A model generated the notes under the pieces. The model saw only the letters and a list, made by a program, of their open reading frames with translations, was not told where the DNA came from and did not search any database. Of a stretch of 12,379 nt of DNA, positions 1-6,789 are shown piece after piece. Both the position numbers and the translations under genes were made by a program. This stretch comes from Bacillota bacterium (lineage in GTDB: Bacteria > Bacillota > Clostridia > Christensenellales > Aristaeellaceae), in contig JAEWNM010000231.1 in NCBI GenBank assembly GCA_023392755.1, positions 1-12,379 on the forward strand, given 5' to 3'. How positions within the stretch are numbered: position 1 is the first letter of the stretch; each line of letters begins with the position of its first letter.

Positions 1-248
1 TCAACGCCTTCCTGAACCTCTCCGACAGCGATATGTATCCCCTCCAACTGGTGCTGCGAACCATACTGATCCAAAATGAGGTTGATCCCATGATGGTAAG
101 CGCCGAGGAGCTGGTGGCCAGGGAGTCGCTGAAAAACCTGCTGAAATACGCGCTGATCGTTGTCTCCAGCGTGCCCGTTTTAATGCTCTACCCCTTCGTT
201 CAGAAATTTTTCGTAAGGGGTGTCATGATAGGCTCCATCAAGGGCTGA
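1..248 (+). CDS. Carbohydrate ABC transporter permease, MalG/LplC type (C-terminal fragment)
   Basis: The gene enters from the left edge; its first complete codon is at base 3. About 81 residues remain. They hold a stretch typical of LplC-type permeases (YPLQLVLRTILIQNEVDP), then a last hydrophobic membrane segment (roughly YALIVVSSVPVLMLYPF) and the family's usual C-terminal ending, GVMIGSIKG. Such proteins form half of the membrane channel of a CUT1-type importer for oligosaccharides. The EAA loop that contacts the ATPase lies outside the window. The next gene encodes the matching solute-binding protein 46 bases downstream, so the two are almost certainly one operon. The assignment to a permease is firm; the sugar carried is unknown. 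Confidence 0.9.
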   Translation, partial: NAFLNLSDSDMYPLQLVLRTILIQNEVDPMMVSAEELVARESLKNLLKYALIVVSSVPVLMLYPFVQKFFVRGVMIGSIKG

Positions 249-257
249 CAGTCAATT

Positions 258-273
258 AGGCGAGGCTTCGCCT
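258..273 (+). repeat. Small intercistronic hairpin between permease and binding-protein genes
   Basis: AGGCGA (258-263) and TCGCCT (268-273) form a perfect 6-bp stem with a GGCT loop. It sits just upstream of the ribosome binding site AAGGAGG (281-287). There is no U-run, so it is not a terminator. Hairpins before binding-protein genes often protect the downstream message and raise expression of the binding protein relative to the permeases; that role here is inference. Confidence 0.5.
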
Positions 274-294
274 GATATATAAGGAGGAAATGTT

Positions 295-1956
295 ATGAAA
301 AAGGTTCTGGCATCCTGGCTCCTGGTCCTCATGCTTGCGGCCGCGTGCTTCCCGGCATTGGCGGAGGAGCCCGTAAGCCCCAAGGGCGAATTCCCCATCG
401 CGAAAGAACCCATTACGCTAAGGATCTGGTGCAACCTGCAGCCCAACATGGCCGACAATATCGAAACAAATGACGGGACGGTTTACCTGCAAGAAAAAAC
501 CGGCATCAATATCCAATGGGAAAAGGTCGGCATCAACGAAGCCAAGGAAAAGCTTCGGGTAATCATGGCGGCCAACACCGATCTGCCGGATATCATTCTT
601 CTTTCCAACTCCGGCGCCATCATTACCACGGAACAGGTTTTCTCCTACGGCATGCAGGGCCTGCTGCTACCCTTGAATGATCTGATCACCGAATATGGCG
701 ATGCGATTTATGAGGCCTATGCGCTGGACAAGGCAAAGGAACGCGCCATCACCGCGCCGGACGGAAAAATTTACGGCCTGCCCGCTACCAGCGACGGCGC
801 GTATCACATGACCGCCAACCAAAAATTTTACATCAACAAGGCATGGCTTGACAAGCTGGGGCTTACCATGCCCGCCACGCTTGACGAGTTCCACAACGTG
901 CTGGTGGCCTTCCGCGACAAAGACCCCAACGGCAACGGCATCAAGGATGAAGTGCCCCTGTCAGGCACCGTCGGCTCCATGTGGACCCGCGGCACGCTGG
1001 ACTGCTTCCTGATGAACGCCTTCCAGTACAGCACGTCTTATGAAAAGTACTGGCTGTACCGGGATGACAGCGACCAGGTGGCTTTCGGTGCCACTACCGA
1101 CGGCTACCGGGAAGGCCTGCGCTTCTTCCGCAAGCTGTATGAAGAAGGCCTGATGGACAAGGAAATTTTCATCAACACCAACGACAGCCTGAAGCTGCTC
1201 ACCGGCGCGGGCGACGGAAACAAGCTGGGTTCCTTTGTCAGCATGTTTGCCGTGGCAGCCGCGAGCACCGATAACCCCGAGTTCTTTGATTATGTTGCTC
1301 TGCCCCCCCTGGAAGGCCCCGCGGGCAGAATCGCACCCGATACCACATCCGGCGGCGCGGGATTCAGGTATCTGATCACGTCCTCCTGCAAATATCCGGA
1401 AGCGGCATACCGCCTGGGCGATTATCTGATGACCGTTGCCACCCGCAACAAGGAAACCTTTGAGGATATGACGGTGCGCTACGGCAAGGAAGGCGTCAGC
1501 TGGGAGCGCGCGCAGCCCGGCGACATCGGTATCGACGGCGGTCCCGCGCTGTTCCGCAAGCTGCCGGATGAAGTGAACGGCATCAAAACAGCCAACTGGG
1601 GCGACTTGGGCCCCATGACGTTCCCCGCCTATGAGCGCAACGGCGCGGCCATCGCTGACCCCAACGCCTACAATATCGAAAAAGTATTGTATGAGGAGAC
1701 CAAGACCTGCTATGAGCCCTATCGCGTCAACCGTACCGTGCCCTATATGAACTTCTCTCCGGAAGACACCGAGGTGCTCACCGACATCCGTATCAATATT
1801 CAAAACTATGGCCAGGAAGCGCTGGCTGCCTTTGTCACCGGCGAAATGGATATTGAAAAGGATTGGGATACCTACGTGCAGAACATGCGCGACCTGGGCC
1901 TTGATACCTTGGTGGAGCTTACCAACAAGACCTACCAGGCCTGGAAAAACGACTGA
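295..1956 (+). CDS. Extracellular sugar-binding protein of an ABC transporter (LplA-like)
   Basis: This 553-residue protein should capture an oligosaccharide outside the membrane and hand it to the permeases. Its start is set by AAGGAGG at 281-287, 7 bases before the ATG. Residues 1-23 form a signal peptide: MKK, a hydrophobic core, then ALA before E24, a good type I signal-peptidase site. C18 in LAAAC could instead be a weak lipobox, so the mode of attachment is uncertain. The body carries typical LplA-family features: the opening strand ITLRIW near residue 40, TDLPDI near 96, YGLPAT near 160, and the Asp/Asn/Gly-rich segment DPNGNGIKDE at 210-219, a common, possibly Ca2+-binding, loop in these large binding proteins. 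Length fits the family (about 500-560). It follows the permease gene and ends before a terminator. The ligand cannot be read from sequence; the neighbouring GH95-like gene suggests a decorated plant oligosaccharide. Confidence 0.9.
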   Translation: MKKVLASWLLVLMLAAACFPALAEEPVSPKGEFPIAKEPITLRIWCNLQPNMADNIETNDGTVYLQEKTGINIQWEKVGINEAKEKLRVIMAANTDLPDIILLSNSGAIITTEQVFSYGMQGLLLPLNDLITEYGDAIYEAYALDKAKERAITAPDGKIYGLPATSDGAYHMTANQKFYINKAWLDKLGLTMPATLDEFHNVLVAFRDKDPNGNGIKDEVPLSGTVGSMWTRGTLDCFLMNAFQYSTSYEKYWLYRDDSDQVAFGATTDGYREGLRFFRKLYEEGLMDKEIFINTNDSLKLLTGAGDGNKLGSFVSMFAVAAASTDNPEFFDYVALPPLEGPAGRIAPDTTSGGAGFRYLITSSCKYPEAAYRLGDYLMTVATRNKETFEDMTVRYGKEGVSWERAQPGDIGIDGGPALFRKLPDEVNGIKTANWGDLGPMTFPAYERNGAAIADPNAYNIEKVLYEETKTCYEPYRVNRTVPYMNFSPEDTEVLTDIRINIQNYGQEALAAFVTGEMDIEKDWDTYVQNMRDLGLDTLVELTNKTYQAWKND

Positions 1957-1982
1957 TGCATTTTCTTGTTTAATTAATGATT

Positions 1983-2020
1983 GCGCCCCGTTTAAGGTAT
2001 TATGCCACCGGGGCGCTTTC
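1983..2020 (+). terminator. Intrinsic terminator after the binding-protein gene
   Basis: GCGCCCCG (1983-1990) pairs with CGGGGCGC (2009-2016) in an 8-bp GC stem with an 18-base loop, followed by TTTCTTT. It starts 26 bases after the binding-protein stop codon. The ribosome binding site of the GH95-like gene begins 10 bases after it, so this is either a leaky terminator that lowers enzyme expression relative to transport, or an attenuator. Confidence 0.75.
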
Positions 2021-2030
2021 TTTCCAAAGA

Positions 2031-2036
2031 AGGAGG
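2031..2036 (+). promoter_or_regulatory. Ribosome binding site fixing the GH95-like start
   Basis: AGGAGG lies 6 bases before the ATG at 2043. The same frame is open upstream to an ATG at 1977, but that start has no ribosome binding site and would read through the terminator stem, so 2043 is the real start. Confidence 0.85.
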
Positions 2037-2042
2037 AGTATT

Positions 2043-4583
2043 ATGGATTACAAAGCATTGGTGGAACAGGCCAACCTATCTTACCAAGGCACGGTGAAAC
2101 GCTGTGAGGAAGGCCTGCCTATCGGCAACGGGCGCATGGGTTCCATGCTGTGGACATCCCCCGCGTCGCTTAAAATGCAGATCAACCGGGTGGATTTGTA
2201 CGCCAACGGCAATCAGACCAACAGCTTCATCGACTGCCATGAGGATTACGGCTATGCCTGCGCCTTTGTGGATGTGGATTTTTCCGGATTCGGTCCGGAT
2301 GTTTTTGACGAAACCACCCGGCAGGAGCTGAACGTGTATGACGCACGGGCAAAGTTGAATGCCCACGGCCTGCAAGTGGAAGGCTTTGCCGCCGATGATG
2401 TGGATGCGTTTGCCCTGCGGATTGAGGATGGCCGGGCCGCGCCGGAAGGGATTGAAATCAGGCTTCGCATGCTGCGAAACAGCGTCGTCCGCACCCGCAG
2501 CCATGTCGCTTATTCTACGCTGCACCGCGTAAATGGCATGGCCGTGTTGAAGCAGGAATTTTTTGAGGATGATTTCTACTGCGCCTCCGCCGTGGCGGTA
2601 AAAGTGGTGGGCCGGAACGGATACCTGCGCATAGACAATGAAAATAACGGTACCGCGCCTACGCTGCCCCCCCAGCACATTTCCGCCATCGGAAGGGAGG
2701 CGGAGACCCAGGCCAAATTGATGCTCAAGCCGGAAAAAGGAGCGTTTTTGCTCTACATCGCCTCCGCCGCGACCTTCGACAGAGATTGCGACGTGGTGAA
2801 AATGGCGGCTGACGCGGCCAATCAGGCGGATGGCACCGGATACGACGCCCTGTACGCCGCACACATTGCCTGGTGGCACAAGTTTTGGGAAAAGTCCTAC
2901 GTAAGGCTCTGGGGCAGCCCCGACGCGGAAAAGATATCTGTACACTATACCTACTTCTTCTATATCATGGCCAGCTGCTCACGCAACAGCGAGTACGCCC
3001 CCAATTTCGGCGGGCTGCTCTTCAGCCCCCGGGGCGATCACCGCCATTGGGGCGCCATGCAGTGGTGGAATAACCTAAATCTCACCTATAACGCCATTTT
3101 GCCCAGCGGCCACAATGAGCTTTTGGAGCCGTACTTCAAGATGTTTTTCAACATGTACGAATCGAGTGAGGTAGCTGCGGATCAGATTTGGGGTGCCAAG
3201 GGCATTTACATCGGCGAAACCACCTATGTCTGGGGACCGGAAAAGCTGCCGGAGGATATTGCGGAGGAGCTTCGGGAATTGATGCTCATGCGCAAGCCCT
3301 GGGCGGAGCGGTCCCAGGCCTTCCGTGACTTTGCCAGCGGCAAAAACCCCTTTGAGCCCAGATGGAATTTCCTGGTGGGTGAATCCACCGACACCCAATG
3401 GGTTCGCGGCCAGCTGAAGTTCAATGACACGCCCTATGGCCCCATTGCCCATGTATCCCACATCTTCAGCAGCATGGCCTGCCTGGCCTACCACTACTGG
3501 CTGTACTACGAGTATACCAAGGATGTGGAATTCCTGCGGGACATCGCCTACCCCATGCTCAGGGGCGTCACCGAATTCTTTGCCACCTACCCCAACCTTG
3601 TCAAGGAAGCGGACGGCAAATACCACATTCTATACTCCAACACCGGCGAAAGCTTCTGGGGCGCAAAGGATACTTTGGGCTCCCTGACGGCCATCCACGG
3701 CCTGTTCCCCACCGCCATCCACGCCGCCGGGCTGCTTCATGCGGATAAGGACCGGGTTCCCGTCTGGCAGGAAATCCTCAACAATATCGCGCCGCTGCCC
3801 ACCAGCCGGGATACCGAGGCGGGCGTGAAAATCCCCGAGGACGGCAGCGAAATCTGGGTCGGCTCCCGAGGCAAGCCCCTGTGCCGCGCCCATAATGCCG
3901 TCAAGCCCGAGCCCTGCGTCTATTTTGACCTGTGCAACGCCCAAACGGCAGAGGTCAACCCCGCCTTGTATCAAATCGGACAGAACACGCTGAGGTCCAA
4001 CATGGAGAACGCCGGGGCGGCCACGCGCTGGCTGTCCAGCGAAATGTCCGCCTATCCGCGCATCTTTGCCGCCATGGGCCGGGGCGATATACTGTGCGAT
4101 AACATCATCAGGCAGCTTAACAGCGAGACCGCGGCCAACGAACATTGCTTCTTCGTGGAAAACGGCGCTCAGGCTGTATATCAAAACCGGCTTACCGCCA
4201 GGGAGGGCATCAACGCCATCAGCGCACAGCGCCTTGGCAACGCCGCGGCGGGGCTGCAAATGGGACTTTTGCAGTGCTCCGGCGGCGCGCCCACGCTGCA
4301 GCCGGTGGTCAGAATCTTCCCTGCCTGGAATTCGGAATGGAACGCGGAATTCGAGCTTTGGAGCCGGGGCGGTTTCAAAATTTCCTCTTCGTTTGAAAAC
4401 GGGGCCACACAATTTGTCAGGGCCGCAGCCACCCGGGAAGATAGGCTGGTCATCATGAACCCCTGGGCGGGCGAGCGGGTGAAGGCCGTCCTTGGCGGTA
4501 CGGCTTCCGAACTGTCCGGCAGCAAGTTCGAGTTTGCCATGAAGCCGGGGGATGAACTGATTCTCACACGTATTGACGACTGA
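2043..4583 (+). CDS. GH95-like glycoside hydrolase (alpha-L-fucosidase/alpha-L-galactosidase superfamily), divergent
   Basis: This 846-residue protein has no signal peptide and is probably cytoplasmic. The layout matches GH95: an N-terminal beta domain with the GLPIGNGRMG segment (near residues 24-33), an (alpha/alpha)6 barrel, and a C-terminal beta domain with SRGGFKI near 776. In the barrel, WNNLNLTYN resembles the family's H-x-N-x-N-x-Q-M-N-Y motif and keeps the Asn pair (N344, N346). YTKDVEFLRDIAYPML near 494 matches the family's G-D-x-x-F-L-x-x-x-A-Y-P segment. NTGES carries E536 where GH95 has its SPE acid. The usual HRHxSHL block is not recognisable, and the GD-x-GTGW motif, which I take to hold the catalytic Asp, reads as NAGAATRW with Gly at the Asp position. 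GH95 enzymes remove alpha-1,2-L-fucose or L-galactose; this divergent branch may use another substrate. It follows the transporter genes behind a terminator with no clear promoter of its own. The fold is fairly sure, the activity is not. Confidence 0.72.
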   Translation: MDYKALVEQANLSYQGTVKRCEEGLPIGNGRMGSMLWTSPASLKMQINRVDLYANGNQTNSFIDCHEDYGYACAFVDVDFSGFGPDVFDETTRQELNVYDARAKLNAHGLQVEGFAADDVDAFALRIEDGRAAPEGIEIRLRMLRNSVVRTRSHVAYSTLHRVNGMAVLKQEFFEDDFYCASAVAVKVVGRNGYLRIDNENNGTAPTLPPQHISAIGREAETQAKLMLKPEKGAFLLYIASAATFDRDCDVVKMAADAANQADGTGYDALYAAHIAWWHKFWEKSYVRLWGSPDAEKISVHYTYFFYIMASCSRNSEYAPNFGGLLFSPRGDHRHWGAMQWWNNLNLTYNAILPSGHNELLEPYFKMFFNMYESSEVAADQIWGAKGIYIGETTYVWGPEKLPEDIAEELRELMLMRKPWAERSQAFRDFASGKNPFEPRWNFLVGESTDTQWVRGQLKFNDTPYGPIAHVSHIFSSMACLAYHYWLYYEYTKDVEFLRDIAYPMLRGVTEFFATYPNLVKEADGKYHILYSNTGESFWGAKDTLGSLTAIHGLFPTAIHAAGLLHADKDRVPVWQEILNNIAPLPTSRDTEAGVKIPEDGSEIWVGSRGKPLCRAHNAVKPEPCVYFDLCNAQTAEVNPALYQIGQNTLRSNMENAGAATRWLSSEMSAYPRIFAAMGRGDILCDNIIRQLNSETAANEHCFFVENGAQAVYQNRLTAREGINAISAQRLGNAAAGLQMGLLQCSGGAPTLQPVVRIFPAWNSEWNAEFELWSRGGFKISSSFENGATQFVRAAATREDRLVIMNPWAGERVKAVLGGTASELSGSKFEFAMKPGDELILTRIDD

Positions 4584-4644
4584 GGGCATTCCGCGCTTTG
4601 CAAGGTGCGTATCCCGGAAGGGAAAGCACGAGCCCGGATAACCG

Positions 4645-4690
4645 AAAAAAACGCCTCCCGCAAAAGTAAAGGCGGGAGGCGCATTTTGTT
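4645..4690. terminator. Bidirectional intrinsic terminator between convergent operons
   Basis: CGCCTCCCGC (4652-4661) pairs perfectly with GCGGGAGGCG (4672-4681), with loop AAAAGTAAAG. On the + strand it is followed by ATTTTGTTT. On the - strand the A7 run at 4645-4651 becomes a U7 tail. It therefore ends both the GH95-like transcript and the GHL6-like transcript, whose stop codon is at 4693-4691. The other bases between 4584 and 4644 show no gene. Confidence 0.9.
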
Positions 4691-6694
4691 TCAGTCCTGC
4701 GCAAAGAGCAGTTTGACACATTCAAATTCCCACAGGCTGCCCACCCATAGGCGCACATCCTCCGCGCATTGCTCAAACCTGATATCGCGCCCGTCCAGCA
4801 GGCTTTGGGCAGATGATACCCGGCGGCGGCAGGGCACCAGCACCTTTACATCCCCCACCGGGACAGGCCGCATGTAAGAAGTGCCAAAGTGGCCCGAATT
4901 GTTTACAAGCTGTACAAGCATGTGATGCTCGTTGGCGCTTGCCGTCACCTCGGCCATCTCCGTTAGGTCTTCGCCCGCGGGCCGCACGCCGGCTATGCCG
5001 CACAAAACATCCCGCATGAAGAAAAACGTATTTTCATATCCCTCCCGATAATACAGCCCGCCGGGGAGCCATGGCACAAAAATACCTTTTCCCTTTCCGT
5101 AGGCATTCAGCACAATGCCGGGATGATCTGTCACCTGCGTAAAATAGCAGCGCTCCGGCGGGCCGATGGGGTGCGGCGGGACCAGCGACAGCAGCCGCAC
5201 GGCCTCCCCGGCGTATTGCGCATATACATAATCCTCCCCCAGCATCAGCACATCCGTATCCCGCATGGACGGAAGGAAGGCCTTGTCCTTATCTCCGGCA
5301 AGCAGCATGGAGGATAGCATATTTTCATGCCCGACGGCCATTTTCTCGATTCCCAGGCATTTGAAGCAGGGCATGCTCCTTGGCTGGTGGCGGCCGTCGT
5401 ACCGGCCGCTCATCCCGCACACAATCAGCGTGCCGCCGCCGCGAACATACGCATCCAGCGCCGTTACCGCCTCATCCGCCAGCGTTTCGATTCCGGCGAC
5501 AAGCACCGCTTTGTACTTGTCCAGGGAATGGCCGCCGATCGTGCTTGCCATCGCCTCGTCAAACAACAGATGGGCTTCCGTCAAAGCCCGCACCCAGCCG
5601 CGCTCTTCCTCCCTTGCATTCCAGATATCGGAGCGAAGCACAAGCACATCCGCCACGGATGTCAGGTTTTGATATTCCTGCTCGTGCTCCTTATGAAAGC
5701 GGAACACTTCTTTTACGCCCGCAAAGGCCGTACGGTCAAGATGGTTGTCCAGCCGGCCGATAAGGTAGTAATCCAGGCCGCCCAGATTCGCAAGGTTTTG
5801 CCACAGCCTTAGCTTTTGCTGCGGGGCGCTCACCGCCACATGCCTGAAAAAGAAGCCGATAAAATCCACCGATGTGTTGCTGACTGCGCATTGACCCGCT
5901 ATGCCCCGAAGCGCCCTTGTATTGGAGGAAGCGCTGTATTGCCAATAAGGAAGCGGGCGCCTGAATTCCGTATTGGATTCCATACGGAAAAAATCTTCCT
6001 GATCGATGGCAATATTGGGATTGATAGACCGTACAAAGGCCACCAGCTTCTTTCTGTGCTCGCCGACGGCCTCCTCCTTAAAGCACAGATAGGCGCGGTA
6101 CGCCCCGTCATTCATGTCCGCCAGGAGAGGGATGTCATAGCCATAACGCGCGTGAAACAGCCGCCTGCAATTTTCGCAATGGCAGAAACCGTGATGCGTA
6201 TAGCTGTAATCACGCTCGTTAAAGCCGCCCATGTTCAGAAACAGGCCGTCCACATCCAGCTTTTTAAGCACCTCACGGATGATATGAAAGCTGTAATCCT
6301 GCTGATAGCCGCCCAGGATGCAAGCGTGCACATCGCCGTTGTAGTTCACGATTTCCCCGTCCGCCCGCCGGTAGGCCCAGTCTGGATGGCGCTCATAGAC
6401 AGGCAGGCGTATTTTCGAAAAATCCATGCGGGCAATAACCCGTATGTTCCGCGCATGACAGGCGCCAATCACATCAGGCAGCGAATCACCCTGCAAAAAC
6501 GGGCTTTGAAAATGGTCAGGAAGCTCCGTAGGATAGCTAGCAATGATGCCGCCCACATTGATCAGCGCCACTGTCGCGCCAAACGCTTCGAGCTGTTGGG
6601 CATATTCCACGGCGCTGATATCCAGCATGTCAATTTCACGCAGGTTCGTTTGAATCATCCGCCAGGGATAGCCTTTCCACCATTGTTGCCGCAA
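4691..6694 (-). CDS. GHL6-type putative glycosidase with beta-galactosidase-trimerisation-like domain
   Basis: This 667-residue protein has no signal peptide. The chosen start is TTG at 6694, 7 bases after GAGGGGG; it gives the N-terminus RQQWWKGYPWRMIQTNLREI. The WRMIQTNLREID opening, followed by GATVALINVGGIIASYPT (residues 39-56), IRVIARMDFSK (84-94) and DGLFLNMGGFNE (149-160), matches the hypothetical glycosyl hydrolase family GHL6, a TIM-barrel group related to GH-A enzymes. A Cys cluster, CHCENC (171-176), follows the barrel's fourth-strand region. From about residue 345 the protein resembles the glutamine-amidotransferase-like trimerisation domain of GH42-type enzymes (ADVLVLRSD, YKAVLVAG, GGTLIVCG). 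A small beta-rich domain ends it. No activity is assigned with certainty to this group; an exo-glycosidase acting on imported oligosaccharides is inferred from the fold and the neighbours. It is the last gene on its strand and has its own promoter. Confidence 0.75.
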   Translation of the reverse strand: MRQQWWKGYPWRMIQTNLREIDMLDISAVEYAQQLEAFGATVALINVGGIIASYPTELPDHFQSPFLQGDSLPDVIGACHARNIRVIARMDFSKIRLPVYERHPDWAYRRADGEIVNYNGDVHACILGGYQQDYSFHIIREVLKKLDVDGLFLNMGGFNERDYSYTHHGFCHCENCRRLFHARYGYDIPLLADMNDGAYRAYLCFKEEAVGEHRKKLVAFVRSINPNIAIDQEDFFRMESNTEFRRPLPYWQYSASSNTRALRGIAGQCAVSNTSVDFIGFFFRHVAVSAPQQKLRLWQNLANLGGLDYYLIGRLDNHLDRTAFAGVKEVFRFHKEHEQEYQNLTSVADVLVLRSDIWNAREEERGWVRALTEAHLLFDEAMASTIGGHSLDKYKAVLVAGIETLADEAVTALDAYVRGGGTLIVCGMSGRYDGRHQPRSMPCFKCLGIEKMAVGHENMLSSMLLAGDKDKAFLPSMRDTDVLMLGEDYVYAQYAGEAVRLLSLVPPHPIGPPERCYFTQVTDHPGIVLNAYGKGKGIFVPWLPGGLYYREGYENTFFFMRDVLCGIAGVRPAGEDLTEMAEVTASANEHHMLVQLVNNSGHFGTSYMRPVPVGDVKVLVPCRRRVSSAQSLLDGRDIRFEQCAEDVRLWVGSLWEFECVKLLFAQD

Positions 6695-6701
6695 TTTGCA
6701 T

Positions 6702-6708
6702 CCCCCTC
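6702..6708 (-). promoter_or_regulatory. Ribosome binding site supporting a TTG start
   Basis: GAGGGGG (read on the - strand, 6708 to 6702) sits 7 bases before the in-frame TTG at 6694. An ATG directly after it (6701-6699) is in another frame and ends after 21 codons. The earlier in-frame TTG at 6730 overlaps the promoter -10 box and has no such site. Confidence 0.65.
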
Positions 6709-6729
6709 TTTGCCTGCCCCTTGCACGCA

Positions 6730-6738
6730 ATTATAACA
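6730..6738 (-). promoter_or_regulatory. Extended -10 promoter for the GHL6-like gene
   Basis: Read on the - strand, 6738 to 6730 is TGTTATAAT, a perfect TGn-TATAAT extended -10 element. No good -35 hexamer is present 17 bases upstream, as is usual for extended -10 promoters. Transcription would begin near 6723, giving a leader of about 29 bases before the TTG at 6694. This would let the gene be expressed apart from the xylanase gene before it. Confidence 0.65.
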
Positions 6739-6756
6739 TAGCTTACGCGCCGCAGG

Positions 6757-6789
6757 GGAAAGCGCCGGGCAGGGCGCCCGGTGCTTTCC
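6757..6789 (-). repeat. Strong hairpin directly after the GH10 stop codon
   Basis: GGAAAGCGCCGGGC (6757-6770) faces GCCCGGTGCTTTCC (6776-6789) around a 5-base loop. On the - strand transcript there is one C-A mismatch in an otherwise complete 14-bp stem. No U-run follows, so classic intrinsic termination is doubtful; it may protect the 3' end of the xylanase message or assist termination. It lies between the GH10 stop codon and the next promoter. Confidence 0.6.

Noticed and set aside
295..363. Lipoprotein signal in the binding protein (C18)
   Set aside because: Not excluded, but the ALA site before E24 fits type I cleavage better and the residues around C18 make a weak lipobox, so I did not call it a lipoprotein.
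961..1803. Open frame of 280 codons on the - strand inside the binding-protein gene
   Set aside because: It is antisense to a well-supported solute-binding protein, has no ribosome binding site that stands out, and its product resembles no known protein.
1977..2042. Upstream ATG extending the GH95-like gene by 22 residues
   Set aside because: The extension encodes the terminator stem and has no ribosome binding site, while AGGAGG sits at the right distance from the ATG at 2043.
6636..6701. Short out-of-frame reading frame (21 codons) beginning at the ATG at 6701 on the - strand, as a possible leader peptide
   Set aside because: The ribosome binding site ends directly at this ATG, leaving no spacing, while the same site is well spaced for the TTG at 6694.
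6695..6730. Upstream TTG extending the GHL6-like gene by 12 residues
   Set aside because: It overlaps the -10 box and so lies upstream of the predicted transcript start; the arginine-rich extension also lies outside the family's usual N-terminus.
5816..6736. Open frame of 306 codons on the + strand opposite the GHL6-like gene
   Set aside because: It is a shadow of the GHL6-like gene, with low-complexity composition and no domain.
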